Positions 49,705 through 57,706 of a stretch of 64,000 bases of DNA are shown here, in pieces. Location of the stretch: positions 930,001-994,000 of the forward strand of contig NZ_JACBYS010000001.1 in NCBI RefSeq assembly GCF_013408245.1, written 5' to 3'. Each line of letters begins with the position of its first letter. The first letter of the stretch is position 1. Made by a program: the position numbers and the translations under genes. Under the pieces are notes generated by a model. That model was not told where the DNA came from and searched no databases. It saw only the letters and a list, made by a program, of their open reading frames with translations. The stretch is from Duganella sp. 1224. Its GTDB lineage: Bacteria > Pseudomonadota > Gammaproteobacteria > Burkholderiales > Burkholderiaceae_D.

Positions 49705-50235
49705 ATGAGTCTTGAAATTCGTATTGCTGCTTCAACGGATGCGGAGGCAGCGTGCACGGTGTTGCGCCGCTCCATCAGGGAATGCTGCGAGCTGGATCAC
49801 AAGAACGATCCGGCCATCCTTGATGCGTGGCTAGGCAATAAAACTCCGCAAATGGTGGCGAACTGGTTCAGCTCGCCAACCAATTTTTCGCTGGTGGCTG
49901 TCAGCGAAGGCGTCGTCGTCGGCGTCGCCCTGCTGACCGGCGCCGGCAAGCTGGCGCTGTGCTATCTGCTGCCGGAGGCGCGCGGCAAGGGTGCCGGCAA
50001 GGCGCTGCTCAAGCGCATGGAAGAGCAGGCGTGCGAGTGGGGCGTCAAGGCACTGCAGCTGCACAGCACGGCCACCGGGCGCGAGTTCTTCGCCCAGCGC
50101 GGCTACACCGACGCCGGCAAGGTGCGTTCGCCGTATGGCGTGGAAACGGTGTTCTTCTGGAAGCAGCTGGACGAGGACGCCACCTGCCCGAACGCCCCCA
50201 AGCGCAAGCGCTTCTGCAACTGCAATACCGCCTGA
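49705..50235 (+). CDS. GNAT-family N-acetyltransferase
   Basis: 176 residues of GNAT fold. Motif A is present as CYLLPEARGKGAGKALLKRMEEQ (R-G-x-G-x-G/A) and motif B near REFFAQRGYTDAGKVRS. The C-terminal tail contains the cysteine-rich RKRFCNCNTA. The acceptor substrate is unknown. TATAGT at 49663-49668 is a possible -10 with no clear -35. It converges on the class II amidotransferase gene with a 13-bp gap. Confidence 0.9.
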   Translation: MSLEIRIAASTDAEAACTVLRRSIRECCELDHKNDPAILDAWLGNKTPQMVANWFSSPTNFSLVAVSEGVVVGVALLTGAGKLALCYLLPEARGKGAGKALLKRMEEQACEWGVKALQLHSTATGREFFAQRGYTDAGKVRSPYGVETVFFWKQLDEDATCPNAPKRKRFCNCNTA

Positions 50236-50248
50236 TGGCATACCGCCG

Positions 50249-51055
50249 TCAGTAAGCCACTTCCAGCCGCCATGCCTGCCGCCGCTCCGGCGCCGCTCCC
50301 ACCTCCACACCGCCGGCGAACAATTTCAGTTCGCCCGGGCTGAAGCGCGTCCACTGTTCGTTGGAGGTCAGCGGCTGCGTGGCGATCACGGCGATGCGGT
50401 CGTCCAGGTGGTTGTGGCGGCGGAAGTCGATGCTGAGGTCGCAGTCGATCAGGTGCGCGACCGAGAACGGGTACTCGCGCAGCACCACGTGCAGCTCGGT
50501 GCTGCAGTGGGCGAACAGCAATTCGCCGTTCGACAGGATGAAGTTGAAGCTGCCGTGGGCGGCGATTTCGCCGGCCAGCGTCTCCAGCGCGGCAAACAGC
50601 TGGTGGCGCGGCGGCTGGCGTTCAAAACGCAGCGCCAGGCCGGACAGCAGGTGGCAGAAGGCGCGCTCGCTGTCGGTGTCGCCCCACGGCGCGTACAGGC
50701 TGGGATTCGGCTCGAACAGCTTGAGGTCGCCGTTGTGGGCGAACGACCAGGTCTGGCCCCACAGCTCGCGCGTGAACGGATGGGCGTTTTCCAGTGCCAC
50801 CCGGCCCTGCGTGGCCTTGCGGATATGGGCCACCACGCTGCGCGCCTTGATCGGGCTGCGCTTGAACTGCGCCGCCAGCGGCGAGTGAATCGACGGCAGG
50901 TAGTCGGTGTACAGGCGGCAGCCGTCGGGCGTGTGCAGGGCAATGCCCCAGCCATCCTTGTGTTCGCCGGTGCGGCCGCCGCGCTCGGCAAAACCGGCAA
51001 AGGAAAAGTCTACCGCAGCGGGCTTATGGCTGCTCATCGCGAGGAGTTGGCACAT
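50249..51055 (-). CDS. Class II glutamine amidotransferase (YafJ-like)
   Basis: 268 residues. The start is MCQLLAMSS; removal of Met exposes the Cys nucleophile typical of N-terminal nucleophile amidotransferases. Further marks: GEHKDGWGIAL, RSVVAHIRKAT, ENAHPFTRELWGQTWSFAHNGDL and GDTDSERAF. These form a stand-alone glutaminase domain as in YafJ/DUG3-like proteins; the ammonia acceptor or gamma-glutamyl substrate is unknown. It is divergent from the EAL-like gene at 51211 over a 155-bp gap. Confidence 0.92.
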   Translation of the reverse strand: MCQLLAMSSHKPAAVDFSFAGFAERGGRTGEHKDGWGIALHTPDGCRLYTDYLPSIHSPLAAQFKRSPIKARSVVAHIRKATQGRVALENAHPFTRELWGQTWSFAHNGDLKLFEPNPSLYAPWGDTDSERAFCHLLSGLALRFERQPPRHQLFAALETLAGEIAAHGSFNFILSNGELLFAHCSTELHVVLREYPFSVAHLIDCDLSIDFRRHNHLDDRIAVIATQPLTSNEQWTRFSPGELKLFAGGVEVGAAPERRQAWRLEVAY

Positions 51056-51210
51056 GGTGTGATGGCATGGTGATCGATGGCCTCACGATAACGGGCGCGC
51101 CGTCGCGGCGGAACGAATGTTTTGGCATATCCATAGGCGAAAGCATTCGTTCTGCTTTCCCGCGCGCGGGCCTACGCTGTCGACATTCTCAGTACCCGTA
51201 GAGGAGTTCC

Positions 51211-52032
51211 ATGTCATTCCCCATCCTGCAAAAGTACCTGGCGCGTCTATCCGACGCCCACGGCGCGGCGTCCAGCATCTGGCTCGATCACGAGGGCAAG
51301 GCGCAGGGACGGTTTTTCAATTGCACCATGAGCAGCGCGTTCCAGCCGATCCGCGACCTGGACAGCGGCGCGGTGCGGGCCTACGAGGGGCTGGCGCGCA
51401 GCGTGTCGGCGCAGGACCAGGGGCTGTCGCTGTGGAAGCTGCTGGACCACGCGGCCAGCGACGATGAATCGGTCGCGCTGGACCGGCTGTGCCGCATGCT
51501 GCATGCGATGAATTTCTTCCGCCAGGCCGGCGCGGCGCAGGCCGACCTGTACCTGAACGTGCACGACCGCCTGTTGAGCGCGGTCAGCAGTAATCACGGT
51601 CACGCCTTCCGCCGCATCCTCGACGCGCTGGAACTGCCGCTGGCGCGGGTGGTGCTGCAACTGCCGGCGGCGACGCCGCAGCAGGGCTGGCTGTTGAATT
51701 ATGTGTCGGATAACTATCGCCGCAACGGTTTCCGCTTCGCGGTCAATCTGCACAGCGCGCGCGACGGACTGGCGGTGCTGGACCGGCTGCGGCCGGACGT
51801 GTTCAAGCTCGACGTGCGCGAACTGCAGGACAGGGAGGGATTGCTGGCGCTGTTGCGGCGCAGCGCGGCGGCGCGGGTGGCGGTGGTGTTCAGGCGGCTG
51901 GAAACGCCGCAGCACCTGGCGGCCGTGCGCGAACTCGGCGCGGCCGCAGGTGTGTCGTTGCTGGTGCAGGGCTACGTGCTGGATGAGCCGCGCTCGGTGT
52001 TGCTGGAGGAACCGGCGCGGCGCGCAGCGTGA
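51211..52032 (+). CDS. Degenerate EAL-domain protein
   Basis: 273 residues. The EAL fold is visible: FQPIRDLDSGAVRAYEGLAR (ExLxR retained), a KLD in VFKLDVREL, and VQGYVLDEP near the C-terminus. Key catalytic sites are gone: the DDFG loop reads NLHSARDG, the AEGVET segment reads RRLETP, and the ITE segment is absent. It is likely an inactive phosphodiesterase relative acting through protein or c-di-GMP binding. AGGAG lies about 6 nt before the ATG. No neighbouring signalling gene shares its operon. Confidence 0.83.
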   Translation: MSFPILQKYLARLSDAHGAASSIWLDHEGKAQGRFFNCTMSSAFQPIRDLDSGAVRAYEGLARSVSAQDQGLSLWKLLDHAASDDESVALDRLCRMLHAMNFFRQAGAAQADLYLNVHDRLLSAVSSNHGHAFRRILDALELPLARVVLQLPAATPQQGWLLNYVSDNYRRNGFRFAVNLHSARDGLAVLDRLRPDVFKLDVRELQDREGLLALLRRSAAARVAVVFRRLETPQHLAAVRELGAAAGVSLLVQGYVLDEPRSVLLEEPARRAA

Positions 52033-52039
52033 ACATCAA

Positions 52040-52381
52040 TTAGTTCAGCACCCACTTGTATTGCACTTGTGCCCAGACCGGCGCGGCGCCGTTGGTGGCT
52101 GGCTGGAATTTGCAGGCGGCGCTGGCGCGCAGCGAGGCCTTGTCCAGTGCCACGTGGCCGCTCGACGAGATGACCTTGCTGTCCTGCACATTACCCTTGG
52201 CGTCCACCAGCACGGCCAGTTTGACGTTGCCTTGCAGTTCGTCGTCCTGCCACGAGTTGCGGTAGGCTGGCGCTTCGCATTCGGCGTTCGACAGGCGTGG
52301 CTCGGTGGTGGCGGCGCTGGCCTGGTTGGACAGGGTCGACAGGGCGATCAGGGATACGGCGGCGATAGAACGGATGATCAT
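52040..52381 (-). CDS. Small exported TonB C-terminal-domain protein
   Basis: 113 residues: signal peptide (1-21, ending QASAAT) followed by one TonB-C-type domain with GNVKLAVLVDAKGNVQDSKVISSSGHVALDKA and CKFQPA. It lacks the N-terminal membrane anchor and proline-rich span of real TonB energy transducers, so it is a soluble periplasmic single-domain member of unknown role. Two Cys residues (about 33 and 92 of the precursor) could form a disulfide. The ATG at 52381 has GGAG 6 nt upstream. It ends tail to tail with the EAL-like gene, 7 bp apart. Confidence 0.87.
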   Translation of the reverse strand: MIIRSIAAVSLIALSTLSNQASAATTEPRLSNAECEAPAYRNSWQDDELQGNVKLAVLVDAKGNVQDSKVISSSGHVALDKASLRASAACKFQPATNGAAPVWAQVQYKWVLN

Positions 52382-52519
52382 GGTAGGCTCCAGTAGTTGG
52401 TTCGACGGGAAAACTAAGTTCGATGGGTGAACTATACTGCGTCGCACAATATATGAATACTTTATTGTTGGAATGCCAGCCATTAGTAAGCGGTATAACT
52501 GCAAGGTAAAACTACTTTC

Positions 52520-52610
52520 TGATACGCAATATTTGTATCATTCGCGCAGCTGTATCATTTCTTAAGCGTAAGTTAGGAGCGTTTGTGTTTCCCTCTGCAT
52601 AGGCTATAGT
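52520..52610 (+). promoter_or_regulatory. Candidate promoter with repeated TGTATCA motifs
   Basis: A plausible -35/-10 pair, TTTGTG (52582-52587) and TATAGT (52605-52610) with 17-bp spacing, precedes the YcbK-like gene. Just upstream lie TGATAC (52520-52525), TGTATCATT (52534-52542) and TGTATCATT (52551-52559); the first two form an inverted repeat and the last two are a direct repeat 17 bp apart, a spacing near two helical turns. Confidence 0.4.
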
Positions 52611-52637
52611 AACAACATTGCTTTTCACGGATAGACT

Positions 52638-53390
52638 ATGGCATCGCGCAGAGATTTCATCCAGCAGGGGTTGGGGCTGACCGCTGCGAGTTTTTTGTCT
52701 GTGCCGCTGATCGGTTGTGCCTCCAGCGCGCCGGTGCGGCACAGCAGCATGACGGCTTCCACCAAGCCGGCCAACAAGCCCGTCACACTCGCCTCTGGCG
52801 CCGGCGAGATGCCGCGCGCGGCCGACCAACTGGCGCCGTCCGGCAGCGGCATGAGCGGCATGGAACCGCCGCCCGATATTTTCGACGCGCAGGCGCTGGA
52901 CCTGGAATTCTGGCTGCGGCCGCGCACCATCGAGGTGGTGCGCCCGGCCAGCAAGGAGCGCGCCAAGCTGCTGTACTGGAAGGATGGCGAGATCATCGAG
53001 TCGGCCTACCAGGACCTGTGCCACCTGCTGCGCGACGTCAACGGCGGCAACGAGACGCGCGCCATCGATCCCAAGCTGTTCGAGACGCTGTGGGGCACCC
53101 AGGCCTTCGTGCAGCGCTACGGCATTGACGCGCCGCTGGAGATTTTGTCCGGCTACCGCACGCCGGCGTCCAACCAGAAGCTGCGCGAAGCCGGCGTGCC
53201 GGCCGCGCGCCAGTCGCTGCACATGGTGGGGCGCGCGGCCGACATCCGCATCGCCAACCTCAACGCCGAGGTGCTCGGCGGGCTGGTCAAGAGCTTCCGC
53301 CAGGGCGGGGTCGGCTTCTACTACCGCGCCGGTCCGCGCGGCGGCTGGATCCACGCCGACACCGGCCTGCAGCGTACCTGGAAAGGCTAG
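52638..53390 (+). CDS. Tat-exported YcbK-like (DUF882) peptidase
   Basis: 250 residues. The N-terminus has a twin-arginine motif SRRDFIQQ followed by a hydrophobic stretch ending VPLIGC, so it may be Tat-exported and even lipidated. After a low-complexity region (about 28-85) comes a DUF882/M15-like domain with SGYRTPASNQKLREAG, SLHMVGRAADIRI and a C-terminal WIHADTG; His and Asp residues in the second and the His of the third are the expected zinc ligands. Relatives include MepK (YcbK), a murein endopeptidase that cuts cross-links. It is monocistronic and divergent from the TonB-C gene. Confidence 0.9.
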   Translation: MASRRDFIQQGLGLTAASFLSVPLIGCASSAPVRHSSMTASTKPANKPVTLASGAGEMPRAADQLAPSGSGMSGMEPPPDIFDAQALDLEFWLRPRTIEVVRPASKERAKLLYWKDGEIIESAYQDLCHLLRDVNGGNETRAIDPKLFETLWGTQAFVQRYGIDAPLEILSGYRTPASNQKLREAGVPAARQSLHMVGRAADIRIANLNAEVLGGLVKSFRQGGVGFYYRAGPRGGWIHADTGLQRTWKG

Positions 53391-53425
53391 TCGTAGTAGT
53401 AGGGCGCGCGCGGCTGCTGCGCGGC

Positions 53426-53575
53426 CTACCCGCGCGCCATCTCGGCCGGCGATACCGGCGGCCGTTCCCACCAGATGCGCCAGCCCGGCTGCTTGTCGCG
53501 CTCCACTTCCGGATGCTGCCGCAGGTAGCCGTTCATGCACTGCTCAAATTCCGGGATAGATGCGTTGTGCTTCAT
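53426..53575 (-). CDS. Small protein, 49 residues (DUF3460-like)
   Basis: An ATG at 53575 with GGAG 8 nt upstream opens a 49-codon frame ending TAG at 53426. The product is MKHNASIPEFEQCMNGYLRQ at the start, then HPEVERDKQPGWRIWWERPP and SPAEMARG. The pattern of an N-terminal helix, QHPEVE and a WR-WWE segment resembles the small DUF3460 family of betaproteobacteria, as far as I can judge by eye. It is soluble and highly charged. The function of that family is not known. It is divergent from the gene at 53629. Confidence 0.65.
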   Translation of the reverse strand: MKHNASIPEFEQCMNGYLRQHPEVERDKQPGWRIWWERPPVSPAEMARG

Positions 53576-53628
53576 GGTTTGTGCTCCGTTCGATTACACT
53601 GGCGGCTTAGCCAGTTAACAGGATTGTT

Positions 53629-54039
53629 ATGCAAGACCAGAATCAACCGCCGCGCTTCCGTCCGGTGCCGTGGAGCGGGCTGGAAAGCCCCGCCGACGCC
53701 GAGCTCTGGATAGAAGAGCACAACCAGGCCCTGCAGCAGCACATCGGCAAGCATGAAACCGGCTATGGTGTGTGCTTCACCCTGGCCGAGGGCGGCGAGA
53801 TCTATCTGCAGACCACCCAGGACGGCCATCTGGTCTTGGATGTTACCGAGGAAGCCGCATGGGTGGCGCCCTTGATCATGGCGGCCGCGCGCGTGGCCGA
53901 GCCGCCGGCCGGCCGCCTGTGGGTACTGCCTGACGATAAGCTGGTGCAGTTAATGATAGGACTCAGTGGCCTGATCGCGAGTTCCATCCTGGTCGTAGGC
54001 CATGACTTTGGCCTGCGTCGTCGCATGGGCGCGTGGTAA
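53629..54039 (+). CDS. Hypothetical protein with one hydrophobic C-terminal segment
   Basis: 136 residues, family not recognised. The N-terminal 100 residues are hydrophilic and acidic (PWSGLESPADAELWIEEH), with a beta-rich middle (GEIYLQTTQDGHLVLDV). Residues about 104-124 form a hydrophobic stretch that could be one membrane helix, followed by a basic GLRRRMGAW tail. If membrane-embedded, the basic tail suggests the C-terminus is inside. ACAGGATT lies about 6 nt before the ATG. The amino-acid-binding protein gene follows after 23 bp on the same strand, so co-transcription is likely. Confidence 0.7.
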   Translation: MQDQNQPPRFRPVPWSGLESPADAELWIEEHNQALQQHIGKHETGYGVCFTLAEGGEIYLQTTQDGHLVLDVTEEAAWVAPLIMAAARVAEPPAGRLWVLPDDKLVQLMIGLSGLIASSILVVGHDFGLRRRMGAW

Positions 54040-54062
54040 GCGCCCGCCCTGAAAGGATTTCC

Positions 54063-54839
54063 ATGCTCAAACGTCGTTTCCTGCTGGCGCTGCTCGCGCT
54101 CAGCGTCGCTGTTCCGGCCTCGGCGGCCGACCTGCTGGCCACCGTCAAGGCGCGTGGCACCCTCAGGGTGGCCACCGAGGGCACCTATCCGCCGTTCAAC
54201 TACCGCGAGAAGAACGGCGAACTGGCCGGCTACGACGTCGACGTCGCCCGCCTGCTCGCCGCCAAGCTGGGCCTGAAGGTGGAGTTCGTCACCAGCGAGT
54301 GGGCCAGCATCCTGGCCGGGCTGGCGGCCGGCAAGTACGACGTCATCGTCGCCCAGGTCGGCATCAACCCCAAGCGCGAGCAGGCGTTCGACTTTTCCAC
54401 GCCCTACATCTATTCGATGCCGCAGCTGATCGTGCGCGCCAACGAGCGCGCCGGCTACAAGTCGCTGGCCGACCTCAAGGGCAAGAAGCTGGGCGTGGGG
54501 CAGGGCAGCGTGTATGAACAGCAGGCCAAGGCCGCGCCCGGCATCGAGGTGCGCAGCTACGCGGCGGCGCCGGACACGATGGCCGACCTGGCCGCGGGCC
54601 GCATCGACGCCGCCCTCAACGACAGCCTGATGTCGGCCTACCTGCTGAAGATCTCCAAGCTGCCGATCAAGGCCGGGGCCCAGGTCGGCGCGGTCGAGCG
54701 CATGGGCATCCCGTTCAAGAAGGGCAACCCCGAGTTCAAGCAGGCGCTGAACAAGGCGCTGGCCGACGCCGCGGCCGATGGCAGCCTCAAGGCCATTTCG
54801 CTGAAGTGGTTCGGCACCGACGTCAGCAAGGCGCCGTAA
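54063..54839 (+). CDS. Polar amino-acid ABC transporter, periplasmic binding protein
   Basis: 258 residues with a signal peptide (1-21, ending ASAAD). The SBP_bac_3 signature is at the start of the mature protein: KARGTLRVATEGTYPPFNY, followed by GYDVDVARLLAAKLGLKVEFV and FSTPYIYSMPQLIVR. The binding site Arg/Asp of this family is expected in IDAALNDSL. It binds a polar or basic amino acid, e.g. cystine-, glutamine- or arginine-type, which cannot be decided. AAAGGA precedes the ATG. The permease gene starts 3 bp after the stop. Confidence 0.93.
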   Translation: MLKRRFLLALLALSVAVPASAADLLATVKARGTLRVATEGTYPPFNYREKNGELAGYDVDVARLLAAKLGLKVEFVTSEWASILAGLAAGKYDVIVAQVGINPKREQAFDFSTPYIYSMPQLIVRANERAGYKSLADLKGKKLGVGQGSVYEQQAKAAPGIEVRSYAAAPDTMADLAAGRIDAALNDSLMSAYLLKISKLPIKAGAQVGAVERMGIPFKKGNPEFKQALNKALADAAADGSLKAISLKWFGTDVSKAP

Positions 54840-54842
54840 GCG

Positions 54843-55505
54843 ATGGAGTGGCTGGATCTGCTGCGCGAGGCCGCGCCGGTGATGCTGCGCGGCGCCGGCT
54901 ACACGGTGCTGTTCGCGCTGGCGGCCATGGTCGGCGGCCTGCTGATCGGCTTCCCGGTGGCGGTGCTGCGCATGCTGCCGTATCGCCTGCTGGCCTGGCC
55001 GGCCGGCATCTATGTCAGCCTGATGCGCGGCACGCCGCTGCTGGTGCAGATGTTCATCCTCTACTACGGCCTGCCCAGCGTCGGCATCGAGTTTGCACCG
55101 GTGACGGCCGGCATCCTGGCGCTGAGCCTGAACGCGGGCGCCTTCCTGTCCGAAAGCCTGCGCGGCGCCATCGGCGCGGTCAGCAAGGGGCAGTGGGCGG
55201 CCAGCTACAGCCTCGGACTGGGCTACTGGTCGACGCTGTATTACGTGGTGCTGCCGCAGGCGCTGCGGGTGGCGGTGCCGGCCATGAGCAACACGCTGAT
55301 CAGCCTGATCAAGGACACCTCGCTGGTGTCGGTCATCACGCTGACCGAGCTGATGCTGGCGACCAAGGAGGTGATTTCCACCACCTTCCAGCCGCTGCCG
55401 CTGTACCTGGCCGCCGCCGCTATCTATTGGCTACTCAGCCTGCTGTTCGAGGCGCTGCAGCGGCGCGCCGAACAACGCTTGAACCGCGCGCACCGCGCCA
55501 GATAA
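54843..55505 (+). CDS. Polar amino-acid ABC transporter, permease
   Basis: 220 residues of the HisMQ/GlnP-like permease family, about five membrane helices. The family motifs are visible: YVSLMRGTPLLVQMFILYYG, LSLNAGAFLSESLRGAIGAV (EAA loop region G-x-E-x-x-R-G-A) and LPQALRVAVPAMSNTLISLIKDTSL. It forms the inner-membrane channel for the upstream binding protein, as a homodimer since only one permease is present. No ATPase gene follows; the next gene is a c-di-GMP protein, so the complex must use an ATPase encoded elsewhere. Confidence 0.94.
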   Translation: MEWLDLLREAAPVMLRGAGYTVLFALAAMVGGLLIGFPVAVLRMLPYRLLAWPAGIYVSLMRGTPLLVQMFILYYGLPSVGIEFAPVTAGILALSLNAGAFLSESLRGAIGAVSKGQWAASYSLGLGYWSTLYYVVLPQALRVAVPAMSNTLISLIKDTSLVSVITLTELMLATKEVISTTFQPLPLYLAAAAIYWLLSLLFEALQRRAEQRLNRAHRAR

Positions 55506-55531
55506 GGCCCGCGCTCGACATCCCCGTGCCG

Positions 55532-55553
55532 AGATGTTAGTCTGAAAACATCT
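55532..55553. promoter_or_regulatory. Inverted repeat before the GGDEF-EAL gene
   Basis: AGATGTT-N8-AACATCT stands 14 bp before the ATG at 55567 and 27 bp after the permease stop. No T-tract follows, so it is not an intrinsic terminator. It could be an operator or an mRNA hairpin near the ribosome-binding site (GAAGGGGG). Confidence 0.3.
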
Positions 55554-55566
55554 GTGAAGGGGGTGT

Positions 55567-57693
55567 ATGGATAAGACTGTGCACACGGAGATCCCCGGCC
55601 TGTCGGCGTTGGCCGACGCCGCCGCGATGGCGCCGTACGCGAGCCGGCAGGCGGCCGCCGAGCCGGCGTGGTTCAACGACATCTACCTGCTGGCGCCGGT
55701 CGGCTACTTCGTGCTGGCCTTCGACACCACCATCCTGCAGATGAACGTGGTGGGCGCCGACCTGCTGGGCATTCCGCGCGCCAACCCCGAGCGCGCCACG
55801 CTGCGCCAGTTCGTGGCGCCGCGCTTCCACGAGGACTTCGACCACTTCCTGCGGCGCGCCGTCAACAGCAGCCAGCCCGAGCTGTGCAACCTGCAGATGC
55901 TGCGTAGCCGCGACCGCCAGGGGTTGCCGGTGTCGCTGCGCGCCAGCGCCGACAGCAGCGGCCAGGGCGTGCGCGTGGTGGTCGAGCCGGCCGAGGGCAA
56001 GCTGCCGGCGCTGGAGCGCAGCGAGGAGCGCTTCCGCCGCATCGTCCACAACGCCGAGGAGGGCATCTGGGAAATCGACGCCGCCGCCCGCACCAGCTTC
56101 GTCAATCCGAAGATGGCGCAGATGCTGGGCTATAGCATCGAGGAGATGCTGGAGCAGCCGCTGGTGGCGTTCATGGACGAGGAGGGCCGCGTCCTGCTTG
56201 AACGCAATATCGCGCGCCGCCAGCAGGGCCAGGCCGAACGCCACGAGTTCAAGTTCATCCGCAAGGACGGCAGCGAGCTGTGGGCCACGCTGGCCACCAA
56301 CCCGATCTTCGACGCCGACGGCGCCTACCGCGGCGCGCTGGCGCTGGTCAGCGACATCACCGACCGCCGCGCCTCCGCCGAGCTGATCTGGCAGCAAGCC
56401 AATTTCGACGCGCTGACCGCGCTGCCCAACCGCCACATGTTCCAGGACCGCCTCAACCAGGAACTGAAGAAGGCGCGCCGCGAGGGGCTGCTGCTGGCGC
56501 TGCTGTTCATCGACCTCGACGGCTTCAAGGCGGTCAACGACACGCTCGGCCATGCCCAGGGCGATGCCCTGCTGCAGGAGGCGGCGCGCCGCATCGGCCG
56601 CTGCGTGCGCAATTCGGACACGGTGGCGCGGCTGGGCGGCGACGAGTTCACCGTCATCCTGTCCGGGCTGGAGCAGGTCAACGGCGTCGACCGCATCGCG
56701 CAGAGCATGCTGACGCTGCTGGGCCGGCCGTTCGCGCTGGGCGCGGCGCAGCCGTCGGTGTCGGCCAGCATCGGCGTCGCGCTGTACCCGTCGGACGCCA
56801 GCGCGCCGGACGAGCTGCTGCGCGCCGCCGACCAGGCCATGTACGCCGCCAAGCAGAACGGGCGCAACCGCTACCACTATTTCACCCGCGACCTGCAGCT
56901 GGCGGCGCAGGCGCGCCAGCAGGTCACGCTGGACCTGCGCGCGGCGCTGGCGCGCGAGCAGCTGGAATTGCATTACCAGCCCATTGTCGATCTGCGCAAT
57001 GGCAAGATCGAGCGCGCCGAGGCGCTGCTGCGCTGGCGCCACCCGCAGCGCGGGCTGCTGGGGCCGGACGAATTCCTGTCGTTCGCCGAATCCGGCGGCC
57101 TGATGCTGGAGATCGGCGACTGGGTGTTCCGCCAGGCGGCGCGGCAGGCGCGCCACTGGCAGGACGAGCTGGGCAAGGGTTTCCAGGTCAGCGTCAACCA
57201 GTCGCCGGCGCAGCTGCGCGGCGACACCGCGCTGTACGTCGACTGGCTGCAGCACGCGGCGCGGCTGGGGCTGGCGCCGCGCAGCATCGTGCTGGAGATC
57301 ACCGAGGGCGTGCTGATGGACGCCACCCGCGCCGCCGAACGCCTGCGCGACTTGCGCGAGATGGGCTTGCAGGTGGCGCTGGACAATTTCGGCACCGGCT
57401 ACTCGTCGCTGTCGCACCTCAAGCATGTCGGCATCGACCTGCTCAAGCTGGACCGCAGCTTCATCCAGCACCTGGCGCACGACAGCGGCGACCTGGCGAT
57501 GTGCGAGGCGCTGATCGTCATGGCCCACAAGCTGGGGCTGCGGGTGGTGGCGGAGGGCGTGGAGACGGCCGCGCAGGGCGGCCTGCTGGCCATGGCCGGC
57601 TGCGATTACGCGCAGGGCTATGCGTTTGCCGGCGCCTTGCCGGCGCCGGAACTGGCCGCGCTGGCGCGGCGCGGCGTCGCCTTACTGCACTGA
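55567..57693 (+). CDS. PAS-PAS-GGDEF-EAL c-di-GMP turnover protein
   Basis: 708 residues, soluble. Two PAS domains (about 35-130 and 155-280) are followed by GGDEF (about 285-445; [12 protein letters not shown] intact) and EAL (about 455-705). EAL residues: ERAEALLRWRHP, SVNQSPAQLR, VLEITEGVL, KLDRSFI and VVAEGVETA are intact, while the metal-binding DDFG loop reads DNFGTGYSSL, one Asp replaced by Asn. It is likely bifunctional or mainly a cyclase with a tuned-down phosphodiesterase. The PAS domains suggest sensing of redox or a small ligand. It converges on the flagellar cluster, 13 bp from its end, consistent with motility control. Confidence 0.94.
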   Translation: MDKTVHTEIPGLSALADAAAMAPYASRQAAAEPAWFNDIYLLAPVGYFVLAFDTTILQMNVVGADLLGIPRANPERATLRQFVAPRFHEDFDHFLRRAVNSSQPELCNLQMLRSRDRQGLPVSLRASADSSGQGVRVVVEPAEGKLPALERSEERFRRIVHNAEEGIWEIDAAARTSFVNPKMAQMLGYSIEEMLEQPLVAFMDEEGRVLLERNIARRQQGQAERHEFKFIRKDGSELWATLATNPIFDADGAYRGALALVSDITDRRASAELIWQQANFDALTALPNRHMFQDRLNQELKKARREGLLLALLFIDLDGFKAVNDTLGHAQGDALLQEAARRIGRCVRNSDTVARLGGDEFTVILSGLEQVNGVDRIAQSMLTLLGRPFALGAAQPSVSASIGVALYPSDASAPDELLRAADQAMYAAKQNGRNRYHYFTRDLQLAAQARQQVTLDLRAALAREQLELHYQPIVDLRNGKIERAEALLRWRHPQRGLLGPDEFLSFAESGGLMLEIGDWVFRQAARQARHWQDELGKGFQVSVNQSPAQLRGDTALYVDWLQHAARLGLAPRSIVLEITEGVLMDATRAAERLRDLREMGLQVALDNFGTGYSSLSHLKHVGIDLLKLDRSFIQHLAHDSGDLAMCEALIVMAHKLGLRVVAEGVETAAQGGLLAMAGCDYAQGYAFAGALPAPELAALARRGVALLH

Positions 57694-57706
57694 GGGCTGT
57701 GCGGGC

